Assembly (NCBI RefSeq): GCF_040954645.1
Contig: NC_092804.1
Location: 44,235,753 to 44,299,752, forward strand
Length of the DNA stretch: 64,000 nt
Origin: Diabrotica undecimpunctata
Lineage: Eukaryota; Arthropoda; Insecta; Coleoptera; Chrysomelidae
Reading direction: 5' to 3'
The notes beneath the pieces are model-generated. The model was not told the DNA's origin and searched no databases. It worked only from the letters and a program-made list of their open reading frames with translations. Below are positions 55,158-64,000 of this stretch, piece by piece; position 1 is the stretch's first letter; each line of letters starts with the position of its first letter. The translations under genes were made by a program, and so were the position numbers.

Positions 55158-56760
55158 ACTTTCGTCCGGAATATCGTAATGAGTTCAGTTTTACGTTAAA
55201 TTTTTACCTGAAAAAATAACACTTTCGTCCAAGTCAAATATTTTTGCATATACACTTTCATCCAGAGGTCGAGCTACGCGGGGATCAATCCCATAATTAT
55301 AAAAAAGTTGTCTTACTGCGTTATTAAATTTATTATCTTAGAGTAGTGAATTTGGTTTACAACTTAGAATATAAATAACAAATAATAATAAACTTACTTA
55401 AAAACTAAAATAATGGCATGTATTTAACATATACCAGCCAAGTAATAGTTTTTTCATTAAAATTTTCTATTTTACTTTTCAAAAATTTCTCATGAGCTAC
55501 AGTTTTGTTATTAGCTCTGTTACATTTATGAATACTTTGAATTCTAATATAGATCTCATTTTGATATTGTTTGATAGCCTCTAAAACACGAATATATTTG
55601 GATGATATGTATTAAAAGATTTATGTAAATGTGAATGGAAAGATTTACATGCATTGGTTGTTCTCGTAGTTTCTGATGATTTTGCAGCCCAGAGTATCGG
55701 TGGAAATGTTGAGTTTTCATCAACATATGTCTCGACTAAATAATCAACAAAAGCATTTAGTTCGACACTCTCTGGCGTAATTTCGATCAGATCAAAAACT
55801 AAACAGTCACCGACTTCTTGGTGATCTAGAAAAAGAAGACCAAAGCAATGACCAATCCATTTTCCCACTTCAGTTCTGTTTTTGTAATTATTTGTGAAGC
55901 CAAGTTCTTAAATTTTATGCCACCAAGCCTGCGAAAGATGGAATCTATATCCGATTATTTTTGATTGACCCCAAACTGATTTAACAGCCTTATGAATTGA
56001 TTTTTCAAAATCGATGACAACATCTTTTGGATGAAAATATAAAGTTAGCTTTGAACATTTGATCAAATTGAAACATGTTTCATATGTAAATGATAATTTA
56101 TCTGGCAATAAACAAAATACTAGTGGAATGTAAAGGCCATTGTAGTATCCAGGAATTGTAAACATTTGATAATAGAATTTTGGGCAATATTTAAATGTAC
56201 CATCCATATATATTCTAGAACAGTTACATAAATGTCTGAAATTTGTAAAAATCTGAAGATATAATAGTCAATTTTGCACTCTTATCATTTACCAATAAAA
56301 AGTTTTCATGTCTAGACGTGATGATAGGGTCCTCAAATTTTTCCAATGATTTCAGTACTTCTAACGTTTTTGGTAAAACTGGGAGTAATTTTCTTCTTAC
56401 ATTAAAAATACTTCGTTTCACTGATTTTAAATTTATAATAGTTAAATTGGTGTTGTCTTCTTCACTTAAAACGCGATGTAAAATTTTCCTGGGTTGAGTA
56501 CTTATATCTTCTGCAGCTTTACGCTTAGCTGCTACTTTTACAAACTGTTGTTGAATGCAGTTGGCCTCCAGACTTTCATGAGAATGATTAAAGTGTTGCG
56601 TAGAAATTACTACATCATCCTCAATTGTGTAGACGGCAGCGTTACAACCTTTGGTACGACATCTCCAGCGTGATTCCTCACTTTTTAACTTTTCGGCAAA
56701 ATCTTTTCGTTGCACTTTTTTTCATCACCATACGTTTGTCGAAATTCTCCATAACGTTTC
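55158..56760 (-). mobile_element. MULE-type transposon with FLYWCH domain and repeated terminal motif
   Basis: Beyond the transposase 3' end, 55158-55275 contains three copies of an 11-12 bp motif (ACACTTTCGTCC twice, ACACTTTCATCC once) spaced 40-70 bp, as is seen in terminal regions of Mutator-like elements. I could not find the matching opposite end, so the right boundary is set at the N-terminus of the coding region. Confidence 0.5.
55581..56730 (-). pseudogene. FLYWCH plus MULE transposase, one stop and one frameshift
   Basis: The first frame (56715-56224, 163 codons) has a FLYWCH-type zinc finger: RWRCRTKGCNAAVYT with CxxxxC and NHSHES with the two His. After a frameshift near 56245 the MULE catalytic region runs IYMDGTFKYCPKFYYQMFTI (first catalytic D), IPLVFCLLPDK, VVIDFEKSIHKAVKSV (second D) and IGYRFHLSQAWWHKI (the C/H-type block, here with Arg for Cys). 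A single stop at 55905-55907 is followed in the same frame by WIGHCFGLLFLD, VFDLIEITPESVELNAFVDY and FPPILWAA. Little damage means a fairly young copy. The zinc finger binds DNA and the MULE domain cuts and pastes. Confidence 0.85.
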
Positions 56761-57062
56761 AAGAATAAATAATTTTCGTAAGACAATTCAAGACTATAGC
56801 AATATAAACACTTTGAGAATTTTTTCATAAATGAATAAACTCAAAGATTCATACATATATTTAATATTAATTGCTTCTTCGAAAAGCATTACGAAAATTT
56901 ACCTGACACTTTGGACCAACTTGTAATCGCCGTATATGATCATAAAAATAAAACCTAGTTAGCACGAAAAGAAGAAAATATTGATGAAACAATTGACAAA
57001 ATAGAGGCAAATTTTTACTTCTTCTTTTTATGTATACATGACTCTGTTTTTCAATAATCTCC
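56761..57062. other. AT-rich spacer
   Basis: Nothing recognised; may contain the undetected right end of the MULE element. Confidence 0.35.
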
Positions 57063-57379
57063 AGTAACGGCCGATTTCATAATGACTACTCAAAGTACAC
57101 TTTAACTAATGTTCACTTTACACCAAAGTGCACTTTAGGGTTACACCGAATTTCATAATACCTACAGCTCTTTTCATCGGTTAAAGTAAACTTTAGTGTT
57201 TAAATTGATAGGTTGGTAATCGTGTTTGTCAAAAATTTTGCTGGGGTTTTGTAGAAATAGTCTTATCTTATATCTTTTTTATCCTAAATTGTGCGTTAAA
57301 GTTGTTAATTGTTTGTAAACTTAGTTGTTAATTGTTTGTAAAATTATATATTAGTTAGTTGTTAATTATGTCTGAAAAA

Positions 57380-57575
57380 GAAGTCGTTCTGTAAATTTCT
57401 CTGAACAGTAGTAACTTTTACTCATTGAGGAAGTCTCTAAGTACAAATCAATTATAGAATGTAAAACAACAAACAAACTAAATTGGAGTAAATTGGATAA
57501 AAATTACAGTTTCAGGAGAACGCTTGGAAAAAAATTATGGCAGATTTTAACGCCAAAAATTTTCATGCCAGAATA
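57380..57575 (+). pseudogene. Harbinger Myb/SANT-like accessory protein, N-terminal part
   Basis: NFSEQ, two stops, LLLIEEVSKYKSIIECKTTN and, after a frame change, NAWKKIMADFNAKNFHARI. This is the Myb/SANT-like DNA-binding domain that partners PIF/Harbinger transposases. The likely start is ATG 57368 (MSEKEVV). It breaks off where the LINE begins and its continuation is at 59296. Confidence 0.7.
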
Positions 57576-59295
57576 CTGGATCAAGTGTCAAAAAATGCTG
57601 TTTCGTGAGCTATACTAAATGCTGTAACAAAAGAAAAATGTAATGAAATTATAAGTTTAGGTAAGGATACTTCACCTCGTAACAACAACGAATGGAAAGA
57701 AGTGAAAAGAAACAAACAAAGAAGGCAACTTATAGTAGGTAAAAATGAATCCATTAAAATAAACTGCAAGGAATTTAAAGGAGTTTCAAAAATGGCAAAT
57801 CTTCACGTATAGGCAAATTCACCCTACCGGGTGGATCCACAGGGGAAAGCAAATGCTTACTACTTACTAAATATGCTTTAACCACACTTTTTAGAAGTAA
57901 CCTGCGAGTCTCTTAGTTCGAAACATCCAGATATATATTTGTCATTTAAAGTAAGCATTTATGAGTCTAATTGCCAAAATGCTATGGACTCTGATAAATG
58001 TCCCCACGGAGCATATGTCCAACGTTTTTTATACCTACAGAGAACACACCTGACAAATTCGACATAACCAACGACGTTAATGTAAGTACTCAAAATAATA
58101 ATAATCAAGTGGAATCTTTTGAAAATTTTAAAATCATAAGTGTTAACTCTCAATCGATAACTAATAAAAGTAACAGAATTGAGGTAATTTTGAGCTCGGA
58201 GGATCCTGATGTTCTATGTATATCTGAAACATGGTGTAGTGATCTAAATAAGGATTTATTTTGTTTTCAAAATTATATTCAAATCTTCTTAAACAAGAAA
58301 AGATAAATGTCATGGAGGTGTTTCGATATAGCATATACGTATTATAAAATAGGTAAGACGGTAAAACATAATAATTGTGATAAAATCCAATTTGCTAATA
58401 AAAAAAAACTATTACTAATAAATATGAGATGGCAAACGCGTTTGTAGAGGATTTTACTACTTATCCTAAAAATAAAATCATAAATATTTTTAAAAATACT
58501 AATTTTGATCATTATACCACACAACATGAATCCTTTTATTTTTTTTCTGTAGATGAGTATGATGTTAGAAAGGTTATTAGCTTCTTGAAAAATGTAATCT
58601 CAGTAGGTATTGAATGCATATCAACTAAATTAATAAAGTGTATTACTGAATATATAGCGCAACCCCTTGCAGACTTAATAATTTTATCAGTAGAACAGGG
58701 CGTTTTTTCACATAGCTTGATGATAAGAGCTGTAACTCCAATATTCAAGAATGGATATTATTCAGTTTAAGATAATTACAAGCCAGTTACGATCCCTACT
58801 ATTTTGGGTAAAATTTATGAAAAATGTGAATACAAAAGAATGTATAGTTTCCTTAGAAAATACAATATATTATGTTCCAACCAACACAGATTTCTAGCTG
58901 GAAGATCAACAGAGACTGCTACCACTGAATTACTTAGTTTCATTCACATCGCACTGGATCAGGGAGATATTGTGTGGAGGCACTTTTCTTTGATCTTTCA
59001 AAAGCATTTGATACCATAAACGTAAAAGTTGCTATAGAGAAGTTAAAAAATCTTGATTTTAGGGGTCAGTTCTCATTATGGCTGTCATCTTATTTACATT
59101 CTAGGAAGATCCTCGTTTAACTTTGTACACGATCAGATTATGGCGATATTAATATTGGGGTTCCTCAGGGTTCAATATTGAGGCCATTAATATTCCTATG
59201 CTATATTAATGATATGCCCAGATATATCAGTTCCAATAACATATTTATGTATGCAGATGACACAACTATTTCAACTATTTCAGGATAAATAAATT
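57576..59295 (+). pseudogene. Jockey-like LINE with ORF1 and ORF2 fragments
   Basis: The ORF1 C-terminus is readable as NAVTKEKCNEIISLGKDTSP, EFKGVSKMANLHV, CESLSSKHPDIYLSFKVSIY and CPHGAYVQRFL (57600-58035). ORF2 starts with an endonuclease end (58080-58306; FKIISVNSQSITNKSNRIEV, PDVLCISETWCSDL), then a deletion. RT follows: 58429-58770 (FYFFSVDEYDVRKVISFLKN, VEQGVFSHSLMIRAVTPIFK), 58804-58960 (MGKIYEKCEYKRMYSFLRKY, HRFLAGRSTETATTELLSFI), FFDLSKAFDTI (about 58985-59020), GVPQGSILRPLIFLCYINDM and MYADDTTIST (catalytic YADD near 59250). It stops there, so the 3' end is also lost. Confidence 0.8.
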
Positions 59296-60084
59296 ATTAT
59301 TATTATGACAATATAAAGAACAAGACAAGAAAGGAAGTTGCAAAGTTAAAATGCTATCAAGGTGTTGGCCCATGCACCAGTTTTAATTTAGATACCATTA
59401 CAGATGCTGTACTAGATTTGATGAATCTGAACACTGTGATGGGTCTGAATGCAGAATTTGGTTGTGATTCTATTGAAAGCAATAAAATACTAAGTTTTAA
59501 CAGTTTTTTTTTTATAACATAATCATTTATTTCAATTATTTTAGGATTTGTAAAGTGATGTTAGAGAGTCAATTTTTAAAATTGATGTCAATAAAATATG
59601 CATATCGTTTTTAACACATTTTTTTAAATCTTAATTGTTGAAAAAGCTTCAACAATATCAAAAGCTGAAGAATTGGACCATATTGATAATACTATATAAA
59701 TAAATAAATTTCTTTAACAGCACTTGCACAAGTAGTAAATATTTAATAAAAGTGTACAGTTGTAATTAGATAATTTTTATGTTTAGGATTTGCCCAGTAA
59801 AAACTGGAATAAATATGTCCCTGGAAAAAAAACAGCCCATTAAAAGCTGAGGCCTAAGGTAATAAATACTACCATTTAGTACTGCTATATACCATTTTAA
59901 ACAAAAAATATTATGAACAAAAGCTGGAAGTGTTAAACGAAGACAATCAAAGGCATAAGGAAAAGGAAGAGGGGGGAAAGACCAAACATGAGAAGTATGC
60001 AATGAAGAGCAAGATTTAAAAATTAAAATATTAGAAATAAAATTGAAATTGACACAAAAATATGCCCAACAAAATGTATAATAA
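59296..60084 (+). pseudogene. Harbinger Myb-like accessory protein, C-terminal part
   Basis: 59296-59470 reads YYDNIKNKTRKEVAKLKCYQ, GVGPCTSFNLDTITDAVLDL and MGLNAEFGCDSI, the K-T-G-G-G-P-type and F-D-S-D-type blocks that follow the Myb domain. 60005-60082 reads EEQDLKIKILEIKLKLTQKY with a terminal stop, the usual C-terminal coiled coil. Intervening frames are broken. Together with 57380-57575 it forms one gene split by the LINE. Confidence 0.65.
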
Positions 60085-60220
60085 ATATAGTGTACAAAAA
60101 GTGTTTGTGTTTTAATGTCCCTTATATTTCACAAGTAACTTGAAACGGTTCAAAATTTTTAAGAACACAGTACCAACATTGGTGAATTAATAAATATGAC
60201 ATGTACAATAATTAAAAAAA

Positions 60221-60514
60221 TGTAAATTACTGAAATTGAGCATCAATCAAAATTGAGTATCTTATAAAATTTATTCTCGACAAAAGTGAAAGTAAAAATA
60301 AAATTAATAGATTATTTAAACATTATAATATATGCGTACAATTATACAAATGTAAATTACTCAAATTGAGCATCATAATATCTCAACAAAAGGTGAAAAT
60401 AAAACTAATATATTTGAAAATAATAATATATACCTACGCACAATAATAAAAACGTAAATTACTGAAGTTAAGCATCATAAAATCTCAAGTAGTGTGAAAA
60501 TAAAAATAAAACTA

Positions 60515-60575
<61 letters not shown>

Positions 60576-60700
60576 TATAGGTACAATTATACAAATGTAA
60601 ATTACTGAAATTGAGGATCATATCTTAAAAAATTTATCTTGAAAAAGGTGAAAGTAAAAATAAAACTAATATATTTATACACAATAATACAGTGAGTATA
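60221..60700. repeat. Four-unit AT-rich minisatellite
   Basis: Units begin with TGTAAATTACTGAAATTGAG or a variant at 60221, 60351, 60453 and 60596, each followed by GTGAAA(G)TAAAAATAAAAC and ACAATAATA-like segments. Unit lengths are about 130, 102 and 143 bp (the third includes a 50-bp TA run at about 60520-60570). Confidence 0.85.
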
Positions 60701-60819
60701 AAACTAATACATGTGTCATTAAAAATGACCTCAGAAACACAACAATTGGTTTATAGAAAATATTTTTTTGAAATTTTAAATCTATGATTCGTCAAAATGT
60801 TGTCCAATATATAATTTAA

Positions 60820-61437
60820 GATAATGTCTCCTATTGTCTAAATCTCCTTGAAATCAAATTATCTTCTTGTTGATCTAGATTAAGATCTACAGAACACAAG
60901 TTTCCATTTCTATAGCGAGGTAACGCAATACTGCTGTTGCTACTATTACATTCATAGTCATATCCAAATTCAATCTCATTTTGATTCTTAAGATTGGAAA
61001 CCCTTATTTCCATACCCCGTATCGCCTTCCACAACATTCCCAGTTCTAATGATAGATTCATTATAAAGATTCTCTGCTTCTGTTCTAGCATCATGTAGCT
61101 GAGTGACTAAATTTGATTTCAAACCATAACCACTATGACCAATTAGTATAAATCTATCAAAGACTTCAGCTTTATATCTTTGTGTTTTGGCATTATTGTT
61201 AAATATTGTTTGATCGTGCACAGAACCTGGTCATCTTGCAACGATATTTCTGATTTTTAAAGTAAGTAAGTAAGTGAGTCACTGATTGTCTGGACCTTTA
61301 ATGCAACGAATCCTTTTTTGAGCAATATATTTCTGCATCTGCACCTCCAGAAGAAAAAATTCGTATTAAAGATCAAATGATTAAAGATAAAATCAATTGC
61401 ATCTATGCATCTTGGAAATCGTGCAATGGCATAAAAC
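60820..61437 (-). pseudogene. PIF/Harbinger DDE transposase relic
   Basis: On the minus strand: EFYAIARFPRCIDAIDFIF (first catalytic D in the GAIDxTH-like block, with G changed to D), GFVALKVQTISDS, then MHDQTIFNN, RFILIGHSGYGLKSNLVTQL (the second catalytic D of GDSGY changed to H), AENLYNESIIRTGNVVE (the E of the triad lies in the NVVE block). The C-terminal part is shifted (IRGMEIRVSNL). Two key residues altered and frames broken, so inactive. Confidence 0.82.
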
Positions 61438-62440
61438 TCTTGAACTAATGATTTTTCTTGTACTTGCCTTATTATAAATATAACGTCGGTGTATGATCTT
61501 CCCGTCCTAAAACCTTCTTCTTCTGCTGATGTTATAATTTCATTTATTATACTTGTTATCACTTTAGTTGTTATTGTTAGTGTTATTTTTAATAAATAAT
61601 CAATTCCTCTATAATTTTCCGGGTTCGATTTGTTTCCGTCTTTGAAGAGAAGTATTCGGATGCTTGATCTTCGGAAAGTTACAGTTCTTCGGACATATTA
61701 TGCGAAATGAATCCAGATATGCTCTCCCTCAAGCCATCCTGCAAGGAAAAATATTTGGTAAACGAGGTCCAGGAAGAAGAAGAACATCTTGGTTGAAGAA
61801 CCTCAGAATCTGGTTCAATACAACATCTGTGCAGCTTTTCCGCGCTGCTGCAGAAAAGAATAAAGATTGCCATGATGATCGCCAACATTCGTAACGGATA
61901 GGCACATCAAGAAGGAGAAGGTCAGCTCTGGTCCTCCGTACTTTAGTAGTTCGTTTGGTATATTGTCCTTTCCTGGTAACTTTCTATTTTTCAATTTCCT
62001 TAATGCTTTCTTTACCTCTTCCTCCTCAATATTTATTTCTTCATTTGTCGTCACCTCTGGTGTTGGAGGTTCATTATTATCAACTTTAGTAAACAAGGAT
62101 CGAAAGAAGTCTTTCAATGTTTTCTTTTGAATGTGTTATATTTTTATTAGTTTGTTCATCTCTTTTCATTGTCCTTTGATAATTCACCATATTTCTTTTT
62201 GTGTTCCGTGGAAATTGTGTTCCATCTGTTTTGAGAAGCTCTGCCAGTGTTCCCTTTTTATTTATCTAACTAAAGTATTTGTTTTAGCTCCGATTCGTTT
62301 ATAGTTGTTATATGCCTGTTGTATTCGTTGTGTTGTGTATTGTAAAAAGGTTTCTTTCTTGCACATTTTATCTTCATTTCCTTTATAAACTATGGGGTTT
62401 TCTTTTTTTATATGTTAGTATTCGTTACTTTTCTTTCTTC
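61438..62440 (-). pseudogene. RTE-like LINE relic (pre-RT and RT block 1-2), interrupted by another LINE
   Basis: On the minus strand, 62240-62110 gives a pre-RT segment (AELLKTDGTQFPRNTKRNMV), 62117-61920 gives FFRSLFTKVDNNEPPTPEVT, EEEEVKKALRKLKNRKLPGK and DNIPNELLKYGGPELT. After the insert, 61640-61440 gives PLFKDGNKSNPENYRGIDYL and IINEIITSAEEEGFRTGRSY and IFIIRQVQEKS (RT block 2-2a). The segment between ELT and PLF is missing, presumably deleted when the other LINE arrived. Confidence 0.8.
61646..61918 (+). mobile_element. GAA-tailed RTE-like LINE 3' fragment inside an opposite-strand LINE
   Basis: LRKLQFFGHIMRNESRYALP, QAILQGKIFGKRGPGRRRTS, WLKNLRIWFNTTSVQLFRAA, then a frameshift near 61855 to RIAMMIANIRNG-type tail with stop, and a GAAGGAGAAG tail. 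Boundaries are set by where the host LINE frame stops and resumes; only GAGAAG is shared at the two edges. Confidence 0.8.
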
Positions 62441-63258
62441 AAGTGATTCTGTTGCTGCGCTACTTATGTTATTTTTTAATGAATTAAGTTAAAGTACTAA
62501 TTACTAAAGCGATACTACTAAGAACTGCATTATTCTTCAACAAATTAGCACAAACCTACTTTTCTTAACCTGCAGAATTGTAGCAGTCTAGAGGTCTGTA
62601 GATCTGCTGAAATTAGACGATATTAGATAAATGTTTTTAAAGATTGTGTACGCTTTGGTAGCAAATCTGAGACTTTTTAAATTTAAAAAAATTGAATAAA
62701 GTTAAATAAAATAAAATAAAAAATAATAAAATAAAATAAAATTAAATAAAATTAAATAAAATTAAATAAAATTAAATAAAATTAAATAAAATTAGATAAA
62801 ATTATATAAAATTAAATAAAAATAAATAAAATCAAATCAAATCGGATCTTATTGAAAAAATAAATTAGAAAACATTGCTCCGTTCATAAACAATAAAAAC
62901 GCTATGGTTCCCATCCCATCCTTGGTCTTTCCCAGAGTTTCATATCCTGTTTTTTGTATTTAGGCCAAAAACTAAAATAAGAAACCTCGGATAAGATACA
63001 GCATTAATTTTAAACATTTCCTTGCCAGTAGGTTTTCCAGCAAATGGCATGAATTGAATGAATATAATTAGTATTAAAATAAATTAGTTAAATTATTAAT
63101 CGATTCTAGCAACATATACACTTAATAAATTTGAAAATAAACGTTGCTTTGAGGTTAGGTTATGTCAAAAAGAATATTAGAATAAAATTATTAAAAATAC
63201 ACTGAATATTGGTGAAATATTACATATAAAAAAAACTTACGCCAAGATTAGTCTGTTC
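62441..63258. other. Non-coding with an AAATAAAATT-type array
   Basis: 62690-62835 is a low-complexity array of AAATAAAATT units. The rest shows no frame or structure. Confidence 0.5.
62690..62835. repeat. (AAATAAAATT)n simple repeat
   Basis: Roughly 10-15 imperfect decamer units, A-rich on the plus strand. Confidence 0.9.
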
Positions 63259-63865
63259 TTAATCTGTATATTTCATGACTATGGATGCATCTTTCCATTG
63301 TACTCTGTTCTCGTTGTCCCAGGCATGTTTGCATATCTGTGATATGTCGAAGCCACTGTCTTTGATGTATGTTTCATGCTCGTTTGTCCTGACAGGGGTC
63401 TAGCGCTTTCTCACACCTAAAAATTGTTACATGCACACGGCACTTTATAGACTAAGTTCTTGGTTAGCTTTGGTTTTGGACAGAATAGATCTCAGTGTAT
63501 TGGTTGTTTTGAATATTGTTGTGATGTTTTACTTATTTCCTATTCTGATTTTTTCTTTTTCCATTATAAACTTGAATGATTCTTCCTTACTGTTGATGTC
63601 TACCAAAAATTTGTTCAATGATTCTGATCCATAATTCAGAATTGATTCAGGCCAAATAAAGAATATATCACCTTCATATCTCTATTAAACTGTGGGTTGT
63701 TGATCATGTTTAAGCACAATGTTTTGTTCAAATTCCTCCATGAAAATATCTGCTGATAATGGAGATAAGGATGAGCCCGTAATCCAAAATCTTATTTGTT
63801 AAAATCATTATTAATTTGTAAATAAGTCTCGTTGGTAAAAAGTTGTTGGACAAATTCCCAATTAT
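63259..63865 (-). pseudogene. Second Penelope-like RT / GIY-YIG relic
   Basis: On the minus strand: TNETYLQINNDFNK, then GSSLSPLSADIFMEEFEQNI (the GSPLSP block), two stops, RYEGDIFFIWPESILN (the RYVDDIFxIWP catalytic block with VD changed to EG), LNKFLVDINSKEESFKFIME. The C-terminal part reads TNEHETYIKDSGFDISQICK and HAWDNENRVQWKDASIVMK to a stop at 63259-63261, the conserved end of the GIY-YIG domain in Poseidon/Neptune-type elements. The YIG segment itself is destroyed. Clearly a different lineage from the element at 50-52 kb. Confidence 0.8.
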
Positions 63866-64000
63866 ATAGTGTAATTTTTATAATTTATTGTTATTATTAT
63901 AATATTTTTTATTTTTATATCAAGTGCGGCTTAATTCCACATGAACTTATTAACTTAGACATGCTACAAGAAAATAGTTTGAGAACCTTTTTACAAACAA
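63866..64000. other. Right edge, nothing recognised
   Basis: AT-rich; may be more of the Penelope relic. Confidence 0.3.

Larger units (their letters stand above)
57063..61437. mobile_element. PIF/Harbinger-type transposon relic with nested Jockey-like LINE
   Basis: The left end at about 57063-57240 (GGCCGATTTCATAATGAC and several ACTTTA-containing repeats) is followed by the Myb/SANT-like accessory gene on the plus strand (57380-57575, continuing at 59296-60084), and the DDE transposase on the minus strand (61437-60820). The Myb gene is split by a Jockey-like LINE (57576-59295). A minisatellite lies between the two genes. The right terminus is not seen because a LINE abuts the transposase at about 61438. 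Confidence 0.75.

Noticed and set aside
60221..60700. Repeats considered as a CRISPR-like array
   Set aside because: Units are long and diverged with no constant short repeat and unique spacers; the setting is a eukaryotic transposon.

Overview
This window looks like repeat-saturated, AT-rich nuclear DNA from an arthropod, most likely an insect with a large genome. A beetle is my guess from the retrotransposon families, and it is unproven. Almost all recognisable coding sequence belongs to transposable elements. Most of these are frameshifted, stop-ridden or 5'-truncated, and many are nested. There are no operons, CRISPR arrays, bacterial genes or convincing tRNA/rRNA genes. One host exon is clear: a Wnt-family exon, best matched to Wnt10, on the minus strand at 18462-18730 with good splice signals. 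It lies alone between long stretches of transposon debris, so its introns must be very large.

Layout: 1-10.8 kb holds RTE-like and Jockey-like LINE relics, an internally deleted Tc1/mariner element with long terminal inverted repeats (6.07-6.97 kb), and a stack of LINE 3' ends that used one target site repeatedly (10.34-10.84 kb). 11-18 kb holds a Jockey RT relic, a CGATT-rich satellite, a LINE nested in a LINE, a mariner relic, and a LINE 3' end carrying a hairpin array. 18.4-19.7 kb holds the Wnt10 exon and a LINE in its upstream intron. 21.7-31.1 kb holds a decayed near-full-length Jockey element, a CR1-like element with a cysteine-rich ORF1 and two later LINE insertions, an I-like relic with RNase H, and an RTE-like 3' half. 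32.07-35.18 kb is a DUF4817-type Tc1/mariner element whose right TIR is split by a LINE. 36-43 kb holds LINE, Tc1 and piggyBac relics.

43.31-49.15 kb is the freshest element: a minus-strand LTR retrotransposon with about 1.4-kb LTRs that are nearly identical, an intact 860-codon gag-protease ORF, a tRNA-Lys-like primer site and a purine-rich tract, but no reverse transcriptase, RNase H or integrase. 49.8-53.3 kb is a minus-strand Jockey copy split by a Penelope-like element with about 660-bp inverted arms and (TA)n on both sides. 55.2-56.7 kb is a FLYWCH/MULE transposon. 57.06-61.44 kb is a PIF/Harbinger relic with a split Myb-like gene. 61.4-62.4 kb holds nested LINEs, and the right edge carries a second Penelope lineage.

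The genes do not form a pathway. The biology here is the history of insertions. One (GAA)n-tailed RTE-like LINE lineage recurs at least nine times, and eight of these copies have visible 8-13 bp target-site duplications, two of them with one mismatch. All family assignments come from reading translated motifs by eye; no database search was run.
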